Positions 1 to 8,682 of a DNA stretch of 64,000 bases are shown here, one piece after another (within the stretch, counting starts at the first letter, position 1; the number at the start of each line of letters is the position of its first letter). Both the position numbers and the translations under genes were made by a program. The DNA comes from Vibrio amylolyticus (GTDB lineage: Bacteria > Pseudomonadota > Gammaproteobacteria > Enterobacterales > Vibrionaceae): NCBI RefSeq assembly GCF_023145695.1, contig NZ_JAJHVV010000003.1:310001-374000 (forward strand), read 5' to 3'. The notes under the pieces were generated by a model. It did no database searches. It worked only from the letters and a program-made list of their open reading frames with translations, and was not told where the DNA came from.

Positions 1-20
1 AGAGATTAGAAGAGCCAGAT

Positions 21-500
21 ATGAGTGATTTTTACAAGTTAACGATCAATACCCTGCAAGGGAAAGAACTAAAGCTAAGCGAACTAGAAGGCAAGGTTGT
101 CCTTGTTGTGAATACAGCGAGTGAATGTGGTTTAACGCCTCAGTATGAAGGGCTACAAAAGCTTCATGAACAATACGCTGATCAGGGATTGGTGATTCTA
201 GGTTGCCCGTGCAACCAGTTTGGTGAACAAGAGCCGGGTTCGGTCAGTGAGATTCAAGGTGGCTGTCTTATAAACTATGGCGTTGACTTCACTATCAGCG
301 AGAAAATTGAAGTGAATGGTGACAATGCCCATCCGTTATTTGTGTACTTGAAGCAGCAGTTGTCGGGGGTTTTAGGCAGCCGTATTAAGTGGAACTTTAC
401 TAAATTCTTAATTGGTAAAGATGGGCAGCCAATAAAGCGCTTTGCACCAACAACCAAACCTGATGCTATTGAGTCTTACATTCAAAAAGCCCTCGCTTAA
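21..500 (+). CDS. Glutathione peroxidase family (thiol peroxidase)
   Basis: A 159-residue protein of the usual length for bacterial Cys-type GPx enzymes, which reduce hydrogen or organic peroxides with thioredoxin or glutathione in the cytoplasm. The peroxidatic cysteine is C36 in the motif NTASECGLTPQ. The Gln/Asn-bearing GCPCNQFGEQ block lies at about 61-70, a candidate resolving cysteine at C82 (CLINYGV), and the active-site Trp in the WNFTKF block near 126. The family usually has GFPCNQFG, so the Cys in place of Phe (C62) is unusual. The OhrR-type regulator starts 11 bases downstream, which suggests a peroxide-responsive unit. Only 20 bases precede the start, so the promoter lies outside the window. 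Confidence 0.93.
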   Translation: MSDFYKLTINTLQGKELKLSELEGKVVLVVNTASECGLTPQYEGLQKLHEQYADQGLVILGCPCNQFGEQEPGSVSEIQGGCLINYGVDFTISEKIEVNGDNAHPLFVYLKQQLSGVLGSRIKWNFTKFLIGKDGQPIKRFAPTTKPDAIESYIQKALA

Positions 501-510
501 TTGGAATACA

Positions 511-966
511 ATGATGCCCAAAACGACTTATTCTAGTAAAGATCAGCAAAAGCTAGAAAATCAGCTCTGCTTCCCGCTTTACGCAGCTTCTCGTATGGTG
601 ACTCGCTTATATCAACCGTTACTTGATAAGCATAAACTGACATATCCGCAGTACATTGTATTGTTGATTTTGTGGGAGAAAGAGGGCATCACCGTGGGTG
701 AGATTGGTAAGCAAGCGCAACTGAATAGCAATACTCTAACACCCATCCTCAAACGCATGGAGCAAGCAGAGCTTATCTCCCGACAGCGTGATGAGAATGA
801 TGAACGAAGAATGGTCATCACCCTCACAAAAGAAGGAGCAGAGCTAAAAACAACACTGGAGTGTTTACCTTCTGAGCTGATTGAGCAGGTAGACTTTGAA
901 CCAGAAAAAGCACATCAATTGAAACATCTACTTATTGAATTGATGGGGACACTCTCTAAACAATAA
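511..966 (+). CDS. ohrR: MarR/OhrR-type organic peroxide-sensing repressor
   Basis: A 151-residue winged-helix regulator. The N-terminal ENQLCFPLYAASR block carries the lone reactive cysteine typical of OhrR. It is followed by YPQYIVLLILWE, the recognition region NSNTLTPILKRME and the wing DERRMVITLT. OhrR proteins repress peroxidase genes until this cysteine is oxidised by organic hydroperoxides. The open frame extends upstream into the peroxidase gene, but the ATG at 511 (or 514) gives the family-like N-terminus, so I chose it. It sits directly behind the peroxidase gene, probably its target. It converges with ugd, with only two bases between the stops. The OhrR assignment over a generic MarR rests on the cysteine context. 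Confidence 0.88.
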   Translation: MMPKTTYSSKDQQKLENQLCFPLYAASRMVTRLYQPLLDKHKLTYPQYIVLLILWEKEGITVGEIGKQAQLNSNTLTPILKRMEQAELISRQRDENDERRMVITLTKEGAELKTTLECLPSELIEQVDFEPEKAHQLKHLLIELMGTLSKQ

Positions 967-968
967 GT

Positions 969-2138
969 CTATTCGTCGTTGCCAAATACATCTCGTGAAT
1001 AGACTTTGCTCATGACATCTTCAAGCTCTTCAGTAATGCGATTCGTCACAATGACATCAACGCTTTGTTTAAAACGTTGTAGGTCGTTTTCTATAGTGGA
1101 GTGATAGATCTCATCTTGTTCAAGTAATGGCTCATAAACAACTATTTCAATCCCTTTTTCACGCAAACGTCGCATAATTCCTTTGATTGAAGAGGCTCTA
1201 AAGTTATCCGAATTGGCTTTCATGATGAGACGATAGATACCCACTTTTTTAGGGACACGTTTTAATATGACATCAGTGATAAAGTCTTTACGAGTGGTGT
1301 TCGCATCGACGATGGCTTGTATGAGGTTGTTAGGAACATCTTGATAGTTCGCTAGGATTTGCTTGGTGTCTTTTGGCAAACAATAGCCACCATATCCAAA
1401 CGAAGGGTTGTTGTAGTGATCCCCAATTCTAGGGTCTAAACAGACACCGTCGATAATTTGCTTGGTATTTAGATCATGACTTTCTGCATACGAATCGAGT
1501 TCATTAAAGAAGGCAACGCGCATTGCCAAATACGTATTAGAGAATAACTTAACGGCTTCGGCTTCTGTTGAGTCAGTTAGGATAATGTCGATGTCTTTTT
1601 TTATTGCGGCGGCTTGCATGAGTTCGGCAAATACATGTGCTCGCTGACTACGTTCCCCAACAATAATACGAGATGGGTAGAGGTTGTCGTACAAAGCTCT
1701 CCCTTCTCTTAAAAACTCTGGTGAGAAAATGACAGTAGCAACCTCTAGTTTCTGTGAGATCTGCTTGGTGAAACCTACAGGTACCGTTGATTTGATGACG
1801 ATGGTCGCACTTGGGTTAATCAGGGTGACTTGTTGAATGACTGACTCGACACTTGCGGTATCAAATGCGTTGGTGTTAACGTCATAATTGGTTGGAGTAG
1901 CGATAATGATGTAGTTTGCATTGCAATAGGCATGGTACTTATTTGTTGTCGCAGTAAGAGAGAGGGAGTGGTTCTTGAGATGATCTTCAATCTCAGGGTC
2001 TGATATTGGACTGATGCCATTTTGAATATTAGTGACTTTTTCTTCATCTATATCTAGCAGAGTAACGAGGTTATTTTTCGCCAGTAACACGGCATTTGAT
2101 AGACCCACATAACCACAACCAACGACTGTAATCCTCAT
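969..2138 (-). CDS. ugd: UDP-glucose 6-dehydrogenase
   Basis: A 389-residue enzyme that oxidises UDP-glucose to UDP-glucuronate with two NAD+ in the cytoplasm, supplying capsule, LPS or exopolysaccharide. The N-terminal Rossmann motif is [14 protein letters not shown]. The substrate-binding block [11 protein letters not shown] lies near 140. The catalytic cysteine is in [14 protein letters not shown] (about 250-263), followed by the C-terminal UDP-binding domain. A start five codons upstream (2153) is possible. The ATG at 2138 gives the canonical N-terminus and has AGAGGTG just ahead of it, though at short spacing. No other surface-polysaccharide gene is adjacent. Confidence 0.95.
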   Translation of the reverse strand: MRITVVGCGYVGLSNAVLLAKNNLVTLLDIDEEKVTNIQNGISPISDPEIEDHLKNHSLSLTATTNKYHAYCNANYIIIATPTNYDVNTNAFDTASVESVIQQVTLINPSATIVIKSTVPVGFTKQISQKLEVATVIFSPEFLREGRALYDNLYPSRIIVGERSQRAHVFAELMQAAAIKKDIDIILTDSTEAEAVKLFSNTYLAMRVAFFNELDSYAESHDLNTKQIIDGVCLDPRIGDHYNNPSFGYGGYCLPKDTKQILANYQDVPNNLIQAIVDANTTRKDFITDVILKRVPKKVGIYRLIMKANSDNFRASSIKGIMRRLREKGIEIVVYEPLLEQDEIYHSTIENDLQRFKQSVDVIVTNRITEELEDVMSKVYSRDVFGNDE

Positions 2139-2339
2139 ATCACCTCTACTCATTTGCTATTCATGCGGGCGCTTTCTAATGATTTATCATGTCGGTATAG
2201 AAAGAGGCCGCTTAACGTTATGAATAGCATGCTAGGTGATCTATATTGCAGTTTTTTGTTGAATAAATGAACAGATTAAGACATCTCCTTATTGAGTAAA
2301 GCGTGTCAGAAACCTAAGGGGTGTAGGCGGATATATTTG

Positions 2340-2530
2340 TACTGTTTGAGAAACTAACGCTCTAGTTCCTAGCCTGTTGCGAGTGACATCGGGCGTAAGG
2401 TCAACCTTGAACTAATAAAAAATAAACAGTTCAGTGGTATCGAACAGTTTGAAAAAAGATAGATTCTTCATGATAAGCCTTCCTGTGATTGTTTCAGAAT
2501 ATGCGAGGCGTCGTAGCGCCTCGCTTTTTA
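2340..2530 (+). ncRNA. Candidate small RNA ending in an orphan terminator
   Basis: The 398-base gap between ugd and the catalase gene (both minus strand) holds a strong plus-strand intrinsic terminator at 2503-2530 with no plus-strand gene ahead of it. No convincing reading frame precedes it. The start of the transcript is unknown; the given start is only the left part of the region. A weak promoter-like pair (TTGAAA near 2449, TGATAA about 16 bases later) could give a short RNA of some 50 bases. This is inference from an orphan terminator. Confidence 0.3.
2503..2530 (+). terminator. Rho-independent terminator, plus strand
   Basis: The arms GCGAGGCG and CGCCTCGC form a perfect 8-bp GC-rich stem with a 6-base loop, followed by five T on the plus strand. 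Read on the minus strand the stem is followed by ATATTCTG, so it is a poor terminator for the catalase gene that ends at 2537. Confidence 0.75.
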
Positions 2531-2536
2531 TTGTTC

Positions 2537-3967
2537 TTATAAACCTAGTAGAGTTTCTAGACCTTTGCCATACGCTTCATCGGCTTGGTAAGCGTGATCA
2601 ACGTGGCGCTGCTGAATAAACGCTGGCACCCCATCGAGTGAGCGAGCTGTATTTTCTAGTAGAACCTGACGTTGATCTGCAGTCATCAATCGGAATAGGT
2701 CACCGGCTTGAGTGAAGTAATCGTCTTCGACTTGATGATCGTAGTGGTCAGCATCACCTGAGATCTTCATTGGTGGCTCTGAATAATCTGGCTGCTCTTG
2801 CCACTCTTGTTTGTGGTTTGGTTCATAACCGATAGTCGATCCGAAGTTTCCGTCTACACGCATTGCACCATCACGGTGGTAGCTGTTTACAGGGCAGCGT
2901 GGCGCGTTAACAGGAATTTGGTGATGGTTAACACCTAAGCGATAACGCTGTGCATCGCCATACGCAAACAAGCGACCTTGTAGCATTTTGTCTGGCGAGA
3001 ATCCAATACCCGGTACAACCGCACCAGGGTTAAATGCTGATTGCTCAACTTCAGCGTAGAAGTTTTCAGGATTACGGTTTAATTCAAATTCACCGACTTC
3101 AATCAGTGGGTAGTCTTTTTGAGACCAAACGCGCGTTAAATCAAATGGGTTGAAGTTAACCTGTTCCGCTTCAAGCTCTGGCATGATCTGAACGTACATC
3201 TTCCATTTCGGGAAGTCTTTGTTTTCAATGCTGTCATACAGGTCACGATGGTGGCTTTCACGGTCTTTGCCACAGATCTCTTGTGCTTCTTGGTCAGTTA
3301 GATTTTTAATACCTTGCTGAGATTTGAAGTGGAACTTCACCCAGTAACGCTCATTATCAGAATTGATGAAGCTAAACGTGTGGCTACCAAAGCCGTGCAT
3401 GTGACGGTATGTTGCAGGAATTCCACGGTCACTCATAACAATGGTAACTTGGTGGAATGCTTCAGGCAGTGATGTCCAGAAATCCCAGTTGTTGGTTGCA
3501 CTGCGCATGTTAGTGCGAGGGTCACGTTTAACCGCGTGGTTTAGATCTGGGAATTTTAGAGGGTCACGTAGGAAGAAGACCGGTGTGTTGTTACCTACTA
3601 GGTCCCAGTTACCTTCTTCGGTGTAGAACTTTAATGCGAATCCGCGGATATCACGCTCGGCATCAGCTGCACCACGCTCGCCAGCAACAGTAGTAAAGCG
3701 AGCAAACAGTTCTGTTTCTTTACCTACTTCAGAGAATATTTTCGCACGGCTATATTTTGAAATATCGTTAGTCACTGTGAATTTACCGTAAGCACCTGAG
3801 CCTTTAGCGTGCATACGGCGTTCTGGAATCACTTCACGATCAAAATGAGCGAGTTTTTCTAGGAACCATACATCTTGCAGAAGCTGAGGGCCACGTGGCC
3901 CTGCAGTCATTGAATTTTGGTTGTGAGCGACAGGGCACCCAGCAGCAGTAGTTAGTTTCTTACTCAT
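2537..3967 (-). CDS. katA: Monofunctional haem catalase, small-subunit clade
   Basis: A 476-residue catalase that dismutates hydrogen peroxide in the cytoplasm. The distal histidine is in [12 protein letters not shown] (about residue 53) and the distal asparagine in [11 protein letters not shown] (about 126). The proximal haem-ligand tyrosine is in [14 protein letters not shown] near 335. The length fits the small-subunit group; no C-terminal flavodoxin-like domain is present. The ATG at 3967 is preceded by AAGGAAG at good spacing, so the six-codon extension to 3985 is not used. The gene stands alone, in keeping with an OxyR-type peroxide regulon, but I did not identify an operator. The exact kat letter cannot be fixed from sequence alone. 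Confidence 0.95.
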   Translation of the reverse strand: MSKKLTTAAGCPVAHNQNSMTAGPRGPQLLQDVWFLEKLAHFDREVIPERRMHAKGSGAYGKFTVTNDISKYSRAKIFSEVGKETELFARFTTVAGERGAADAERDIRGFALKFYTEEGNWDLVGNNTPVFFLRDPLKFPDLNHAVKRDPRTNMRSATNNWDFWTSLPEAFHQVTIVMSDRGIPATYRHMHGFGSHTFSFINSDNERYWVKFHFKSQQGIKNLTDQEAQEICGKDRESHHRDLYDSIENKDFPKWKMYVQIMPELEAEQVNFNPFDLTRVWSQKDYPLIEVGEFELNRNPENFYAEVEQSAFNPGAVVPGIGFSPDKMLQGRLFAYGDAQRYRLGVNHHQIPVNAPRCPVNSYHRDGAMRVDGNFGSTIGYEPNHKQEWQEQPDYSEPPMKISGDADHYDHQVEDDYFTQAGDLFRLMTADQRQVLLENTARSLDGVPAFIQQRHVDHAYQADEAYGKGLETLLGL

Positions 3968-4194
3968 ATTCTTCTTCCTTAACAAGAGTTTAAAGCAGTG
4001 GTTTGACTACAATAGGACTCTTTATAGTTAGTGGTGTTAATTGTTCAACTGATGGAATAAGAGTAGATAATTTTGTTCGCGAGGTATATTTGAATGAACC
4101 TATTATTGTAATAGGAAGTATCTATATGCCTTTGTCTATTAATCTTGATACTAATTTTGAATAAGTTATTGGTATGAATATATTGATACATTAT

Positions 4195-4230
4195 AAGAAA
4201 ACCCCATATACTTAATTTGTCATATGGGGT
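4195..4230 (-). terminator. Terminator of gltS
   Basis: Arms ACCCCATAT (4201-4209) and ATATGGGGT (4222-4230) pair. On the minus strand the hairpin is followed by TTTTCTT, 17 bases beyond the gltS stop. Confidence 0.75.
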
Positions 4231-4246
4231 ATGTCTATTTTGTAAT

Positions 4247-5473
4247 TTAAGAAATAGCATTAATGAAATAAGGAATCATAATTGCGTTTGCAAGGTCGAT
4301 GAAGAATGCGCAGACCAACGGAACGATAATAAACGCTTGGTGTGAATTACCGTACTTTTGCGTCACCGCTGACATGTTTGCCATGGCGGTAGGTGTTGAA
4401 CCTAGAGATATGCCCCCAAAGCCAGAGCAGATCACCGCAGCGTCGTAACTTTTCCCCATTAACGGGAATATCACGAATATTGCGATAGAGATGGCGATAA
4501 TAAACTGTGCGAACAGAATGACAAAAATAGGCCCTGCTAAATCGATCAATACCCAAAGCTGCATACTCATCAATGACATCGCCAAAAATGAACCCAATGC
4601 AATATCAGCTATGAGTGCAACAGCGGGTTGGCGAGAAGGCCAGCGAGTTCCGGTGAGTCTAGGGTAAGATTTAGGGATAAGGTTTGAAATTAAGATACCT
4701 GCGAACAAACAGCTAACAAATAGAGGTAGTTGAAGCCCAAATGAATCGATCACTTCGTTAAGTACTGCACCTAAAATGATACAAACATGAATCGCTAATA
4801 CAGCATCTAGGAAGTCATAGGCGTTGATTTGTGGCTGAGGCTTAGCTTGGTCGGTGCCGACATCAGGCGCTTCATCTGGGTTGGCTTTTAGATTGTGTCG
4901 TTTGATAAGGAATTTAGCGATTGGACCGCCCATTAAACTTGCCAAAATCAATCCAAATGTGGCGCTTGCAATGCCAATCTCCATCGCAGTATCTAAATCG
5001 AACATTTCACCCACTCTAGGAGACCAAGCGATGGCGGTACCATGACCACCAATCAGTGAAATGCTGCCACTTAATAAACCAAACGCTTCTGGTTGGCCCA
5101 ATAATGTCGCGATACCTATGCCAGTGAGATTTTGAACCACCATGTAGCCGATAGTGATAGCCAATAATATCATCAGCGGCTTACCGCCTTTAAACAAGTC
5201 AGAGAGACTCGCATTAATACCAATAGTGGTAAAAAAGTACACAAGAAGCAAATCACGAGCGGCAAGATCAAAGCTGATGTCGATCTGGGTAACGTAATGC
5301 AAAATAGCAAAGAGCACAGAGACCAAGATACCACCGGAGACAGGCTCAGGAATGCTGAATTCTCTGAGGTAGTAACTCGATTGAGTCAGCCTGCGACCGA
5401 TAAATAGAACAACAATTCCGAGTGTAACGGCCAAAAAAGACTCTATGTGTAGAACACCTTCTAAATAATTCAT
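4247..5473 (-). CDS. gltS: Sodium/glutamate symporter
   Basis: A 408-residue inner-membrane symporter of the GltS (ESS) family that imports glutamate with sodium. It has about ten hydrophobic segments in two inverted halves. Re-entrant-loop signatures are visible in each half: SGSISLIGGHGTAIAW (about 135-150) and CSGFGGISLGSTPTAMANM (about 346-364). The central cytoplasmic loop KANPDEAPDVGTDQAKPQPQ (about 196-215) separates the halves. The start ATG at 5473 is preceded by GAGG. The gene is a single unit with its own terminator. Glutamate versus a related dicarboxylate is inferred from family resemblance. Confidence 0.93.
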   Translation of the reverse strand: MNYLEGVLHIESFLAVTLGIVVLFIGRRLTQSSYYLREFSIPEPVSGGILVSVLFAILHYVTQIDISFDLAARDLLLVYFFTTIGINASLSDLFKGGKPLMILLAITIGYMVVQNLTGIGIATLLGQPEAFGLLSGSISLIGGHGTAIAWSPRVGEMFDLDTAMEIGIASATFGLILASLMGGPIAKFLIKRHNLKANPDEAPDVGTDQAKPQPQINAYDFLDAVLAIHVCIILGAVLNEVIDSFGLQLPLFVSCLFAGILISNLIPKSYPRLTGTRWPSRQPAVALIADIALGSFLAMSLMSMQLWVLIDLAGPIFVILFAQFIIAISIAIFVIFPLMGKSYDAAVICSGFGGISLGSTPTAMANMSAVTQKYGNSHQAFIIVPLVCAFFIDLANAIMIPYFINAIS

Positions 5474-5495
5474 AATTCCTCTGATGATGGCGTAG

Positions 5496-5516
5496 GAGTA
5501 TCAACCGATGATACTC
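5496..5516. other. 8-bp stem-loop between gltS and the patatin gene
   Basis: GAGTATCA and TGATACTC flank a 5-base loop. It lies 3 bases beyond the patatin stop. No T-run follows on the minus strand, so termination is doubtful. Confidence 0.4.
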
Positions 5517-5519
5517 AGA

Positions 5520-6794
5520 TTATTGGGTTAATAAATTGTCGAGCGTTTCGTTGCTCATGATCGCTTGGTATCCGTGTTGGATCAGAGCGTCAACTTGTTG
5601 TTCTTCTAGTGAAAAATCAGTTGGTATCTCAAACAATGCTTCTCTATCATGTGCATCTAGTAGATTAATATCAATAAAATATGAAGATCTGTGACTCTCT
5701 TTTTGTTCCCACTGTATTAGTCGTTCATTTATTAGACGCTTGGTCAAATCATTGTATCGGTGCAGTTGGATATCCGTCACCGCGCCTAAGGTGTTTTTCG
5801 TGGATGGGGGCTGGGAAGATTGATCGATGTTCCAATCCGGTTGAGTAGAGGCATCAACAGAAATAATGACAATATTATTTATCTCTGACTTCATATGACT
5901 AAAAGAGGCCATTTGTGCTTCGATGACATCATAAAGCGCCAACACTCCTAGGTTGTCAGTAATGCCTCCATCGATTAAATGAACGTATGGCCTTTCTTCT
6001 TTATCCGAATAACTAGCAAGCCCTTTTTTTGTTGAAGCTAAATAAGCTGAATTCAGTGACGCTTCACCGCGCTCATCAAGCGGGTGGTTGAATTGATTAT
6101 TACACCCTGAGTGGTTTTGCAGTACGACGGGTTGGAAAATAAAAGGCACGGCCGAAGATGCCGTTACAGCTTGAGCAACCGAATAATCGTTGAGATCGGT
6201 ACAGAGTAAATCAAAGTATTCTTGTATGAACGAGAATCGCACACCACCACCTAGGTCTGTCGCATTGATGACAATCATAGGGCCGTCTTGAGACATATCG
6301 GAGAACGTCGCCTGATCAAACAGTTCATCGTGATAAAAATTGGCAGCTGCGGTGCTTCGATCTAAACTCGAAAACCAATACGAAGGGCTTAATAAAATAT
6401 CGAGCAAACCTCTTGATACATCTCGGTATAAAAAGTCCTCTTCATAGTGATTAAATATCTCATTCCCGTGGATGCCATAGTAGGCGGCGGTAAAGCTTCC
6501 TCCAGAAACCGAGCTAATGACGGAAACTTGTTCAAGCAACGAGGTGTCCTCGAGTTCGTAGTCATTGAGCCCTTTAAGTACGCCGTAGGAAAGAGCTGCC
6601 GCCCTTGTGCCTCCACCAGAAAAGCTGACCAATACTAAGGTGTCTGATTGGTTTAGCTGGCTTGCTTTCTGCTCAAGTGAGTAGGGAGAGGCCTCTAGGT
6701 AAACGGAATCAGATGAAGCAGGGTTAGTAATATAAGCACGTGAGGAACACCCTGATATCAGCAGCGTCAGAATGAGAAAGAAATGGCGTTTCAT
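5520..6794 (-). CDS. Patatin-like phospholipase, lipoprotein
   Basis: A 424-residue lipoprotein with a lipobox at the N-terminus (LTLLISGC, Cys16). The patatin domain shows the oxyanion-hole block SFSGGGTRAAALSYG (about 58-72), the serine elbow SVSGGSF (about 95-101) and the catalytic Asp in LIDGGITDNLG (about 276-286). Such enzymes deacylate phospholipids with a Ser-Asp dyad, and the lipobox places this one on a membrane face in the envelope. The serine elbow reads SVSGG rather than the strict GxSxG form, which is common among envelope patatins. Substrate and biological role are unknown, and the neighbours give no hint. Confidence 0.88.
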   Translation of the reverse strand: MKRHFFLILTLLISGCSSRAYITNPASSDSVYLEASPYSLEQKASQLNQSDTLVLVSFSGGGTRAAALSYGVLKGLNDYELEDTSLLEQVSVISSVSGGSFTAAYYGIHGNEIFNHYEEDFLYRDVSRGLLDILLSPSYWFSSLDRSTAAANFYHDELFDQATFSDMSQDGPMIVINATDLGGGVRFSFIQEYFDLLCTDLNDYSVAQAVTASSAVPFIFQPVVLQNHSGCNNQFNHPLDERGEASLNSAYLASTKKGLASYSDKEERPYVHLIDGGITDNLGVLALYDVIEAQMASFSHMKSEINNIVIISVDASTQPDWNIDQSSQPPSTKNTLGAVTDIQLHRYNDLTKRLINERLIQWEQKESHRSSYFIDINLLDAHDREALFEIPTDFSLEEQQVDALIQHGYQAIMSNETLDNLLTQ

Positions 6795-6942
6795 TGCAGC
6801 CTCTAGGTTGTTGTTCGTCGAAAGGTCGCTAGTTTAATAAGGTATTAAGCTGAGAGTCAGCCCCCTACGATAGTTATACTGTCTCAAAAAATATGACAAT
6901 ATAAGTAAAAATTAACCGCTAGCAGGGGGAGGAATATCGCAG

Positions 6943-7359
6943 TTATGGCTTCACTTGAAGCATCTCTTGGTAGCCACCTGCGTTATGTATTTGGGTAAAG
7001 CCTTTCTCTTTGAGTTTGCTGTAGGCAATACCTGAGCGGTTACCACTTCGGCAATAAAGCACTATCTCTTTGTCTCTAGGCAGGTTTGAATACCAAGCTT
7101 CAATCTCTTGTACTGGGCGTAAGAGGGAATCGTCCAGATGACCCTGTTGGTATTCCTCGAGTGTTCTTACATCTATCAAAATTGCACCTTGTGCAACCTT
7201 CTCCCAGCCTATAGCAGCCCGTTCTGAAGCGTGAGCAATAGATGAAAGCATCAGCAGAGCCAAAATGAGCAGTGCTTTGAATATTCGATATCGAAAAGAG
7301 GACAATGTGACAGGTTGAGGGGCGAAATACGGCATTAGTTGGCTCCATTTATAAGTCAT
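6943..7359 (-). CDS. Periplasmic single-domain rhodanese
   Basis: A 138-residue protein with a signal sequence (FKALLILALLMLSSIAHA, ending near residue 44) and one rhodanese domain. The active-site loop CRSGNRS (about 103-109) has the cysteine that carries persulfide sulfur, as in PspE-type sulfurtransferases. The domain also shows ILIDVRTLEEYQQGHL near 60-75. It is probably exported and acts in sulfur transfer or thiol chemistry in the periplasm. An internal Met at residue 9 is an alternative start. It is divergent from the nitroreductase gene; no partner is obvious. Confidence 0.88.
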   Translation of the reverse strand: MTYKWSQLMPYFAPQPVTLSSFRYRIFKALLILALLMLSSIAHASERAAIGWEKVAQGAILIDVRTLEEYQQGHLDDSLLRPVQEIEAWYSNLPRDKEIVLYCRSGNRSGIAYSKLKEKGFTQIHNAGGYQEMLQVKP

Positions 7360-7545
7360 GACATTCAGAGTATAGCGATCATTCTTTACATTGAAGCGAT
7401 AACATATTGATAAGTGTGAAGTCTTAGATATAAGGCGTTCAGGGAAACAATGGTAAGTACTCCCTAGGTTTATTTTGGTTGCATTTGCTATCGGGAATTA
7501 TTCATAATGCGCACGTTTTAGTATTAAGTTTATAGTGAGTAGTCG

Positions 7546-8271
7546 ATGTCCCAGCCTTTATCTTTTGAGCAGATAGTCGATGCTCGTCGCTCCGTTAGAA
7601 AATACAATTCTCAAGCCGATTTTGATCATAATGATGTGGAAGAGGCCATTAAGCTTGCCACATTAAGCCCGAATAGCAGCAATATGCAGATGTGGGCATT
7701 TCACCGTGTGATAAGCGAAGAGAAGCGAACTCAATTAGCTGAAATTTGTATGGGACAAAATGCCGCAAAGACCGCCAATGAATTACTTGTTATAACGGTA
7801 ACGCCAGATAAATGGAAACAGCGTGCTGAAATGAACGCCAATGTAATTCGTAACGCCTTTGGCGATCGTGATGACGATACAGCGAAACGGGCTCTTAAAT
7901 ACTACGAAAAGCTCATTCCTATTATTTATAACAATGACAAAATTGGCTTGCGCGGATTAGGCAGAAAGTTATTCAGTGCATGGGTTGGGCGAAATAAACC
8001 AATGGTAAGAGAAGTAACTAAAGAAGACGTTCGTGTCTCTTTGCACAAAAGCGCCGCATTGGCAGCAATGACCTTTATGTATGCGATGAAAAACAAAGGT
8101 TATGACACTTGTCCGTTGGAAGGTTTCGATTCGAAGCGAGCGAAAAAGCTACTTGGGTTAGATAATAGTGATCAAATTTGTATGATCATCAGCTGCGGCG
8201 TAAGCACACCAGATGGTATTTATAGCGAAAGGCACAGAGTTGGTGCTGAAGAAGTCATAAAAACACACTAA
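7546..8271 (+). CDS. Nitroreductase family FMN oxidoreductase
   Basis: A 241-residue flavoprotein of the nitroreductase fold. The N-terminal FMN-phosphate block RRSVRKYNS (about 14-22) and LSPNSSNMQMWAFHRV (about 41-56) are typical, and the C-terminal part CPLEGFDSKRAKKLLGL (about 188-204) is conserved in the family. It probably reduces nitro compounds, quinones or enones with NAD(P)H in the cytoplasm. An insertion of roughly 50 residues between about 100 and 150 (KYYEKLIPIIYNND...) makes it longer than minimal members. Its 3' end overlaps by four bases the stop of a small ORF on the other strand. Confidence 0.88.
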   Translation: MSQPLSFEQIVDARRSVRKYNSQADFDHNDVEEAIKLATLSPNSSNMQMWAFHRVISEEKRTQLAEICMGQNAAKTANELLVITVTPDKWKQRAEMNANVIRNAFGDRDDDTAKRALKYYEKLIPIIYNNDKIGLRGLGRKLFSAWVGRNKPMVREVTKEDVRVSLHKSAALAAMTFMYAMKNKGYDTCPLEGFDSKRAKKLLGLDNSDQICMIISCGVSTPDGIYSERHRVGAEEVIKTH

Positions 8272-8441
8272 CTATAGGTAGAGCTGAAGCTTTGAAAACT
8301 GGCTCGTAATTCATCTGAATATGCCTTAATAACGCACTTATGCTTTGACTTAACTTCTGTGACTTCCCAGTAGCCAACCTTGAATTCGTTGATATGTAAG
8401 TTTAATTGTAAATGTTGAAGCCGCTGTATTCGCTGAAACAT
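8268..8441 (-). CDS. Small hypothetical protein, 57 residues
   Basis: An open frame on the minus strand, below the usual length cut-off, fills the gap after the nitroreductase gene. It begins MFQRIQRLQHLQLNLH, continues with VGYWEVTEVKSKHKCVIKAY and ends ASFQSFSSTYS. The composition looks like a real folded protein (charged, few rare residues, no low complexity). The start ATG at 8441 has a weak GGGA upstream. The stop overlaps the nitroreductase stop by four bases in convergent orientation. I recognise no family. It could still be chance. Confidence 0.5.
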   Translation of the reverse strand: MFQRIQRLQHLQLNLHINEFKVGYWEVTEVKSKHKCVIKAYSDELRASFQSFSSTYS

Positions 8442-8468
8442 AATCCCAACATTCTCTTTTATGTAATT

Positions 8469-8497
8469 AAGACCTAGTTTTAGCTAGGTCTTTTTTT
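8469..8497 (+). terminator. Rho-independent terminator, plus strand
   Basis: AAGACCTAG and CTAGGTCTT pair with a 6-base loop and are followed by a T-run. It is about 200 bases beyond the nitroreductase stop and ahead of the amidohydrolase, so it probably ends the nitroreductase transcript, whose tail would then be antisense to the small ORF. Confidence 0.7.
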
Positions 8498-8682
8498 CAA
8501 TAAGTTAGCGTTAATATCGGCACTTATAGATATTTTTATTTTTTTTTACTGATAATAAATTAGCCTTCATTATTTTTAAGTATTTTAATTCATTTGTTAA
8601 TTCTCGACGGCATTTGTGGTTCTGGCAATGTGTTTGCGTAATCAAGTTTTGATTGAATCCTACAAATACGTGGAGCATAAAA

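Noticed and set aside
2434..2619. 61-codon plus-strand frame across the orphan terminator
   Set aside because: It runs through a strong terminator and into the antisense of the catalase gene, so it is unlikely to be translated.
4045..4260. 71-codon minus-strand frame after gltS
   Set aside because: It overlaps the gltS terminator and gltS end, has no ribosome site and an AT-driven Ile/Tyr/Asn-rich composition.
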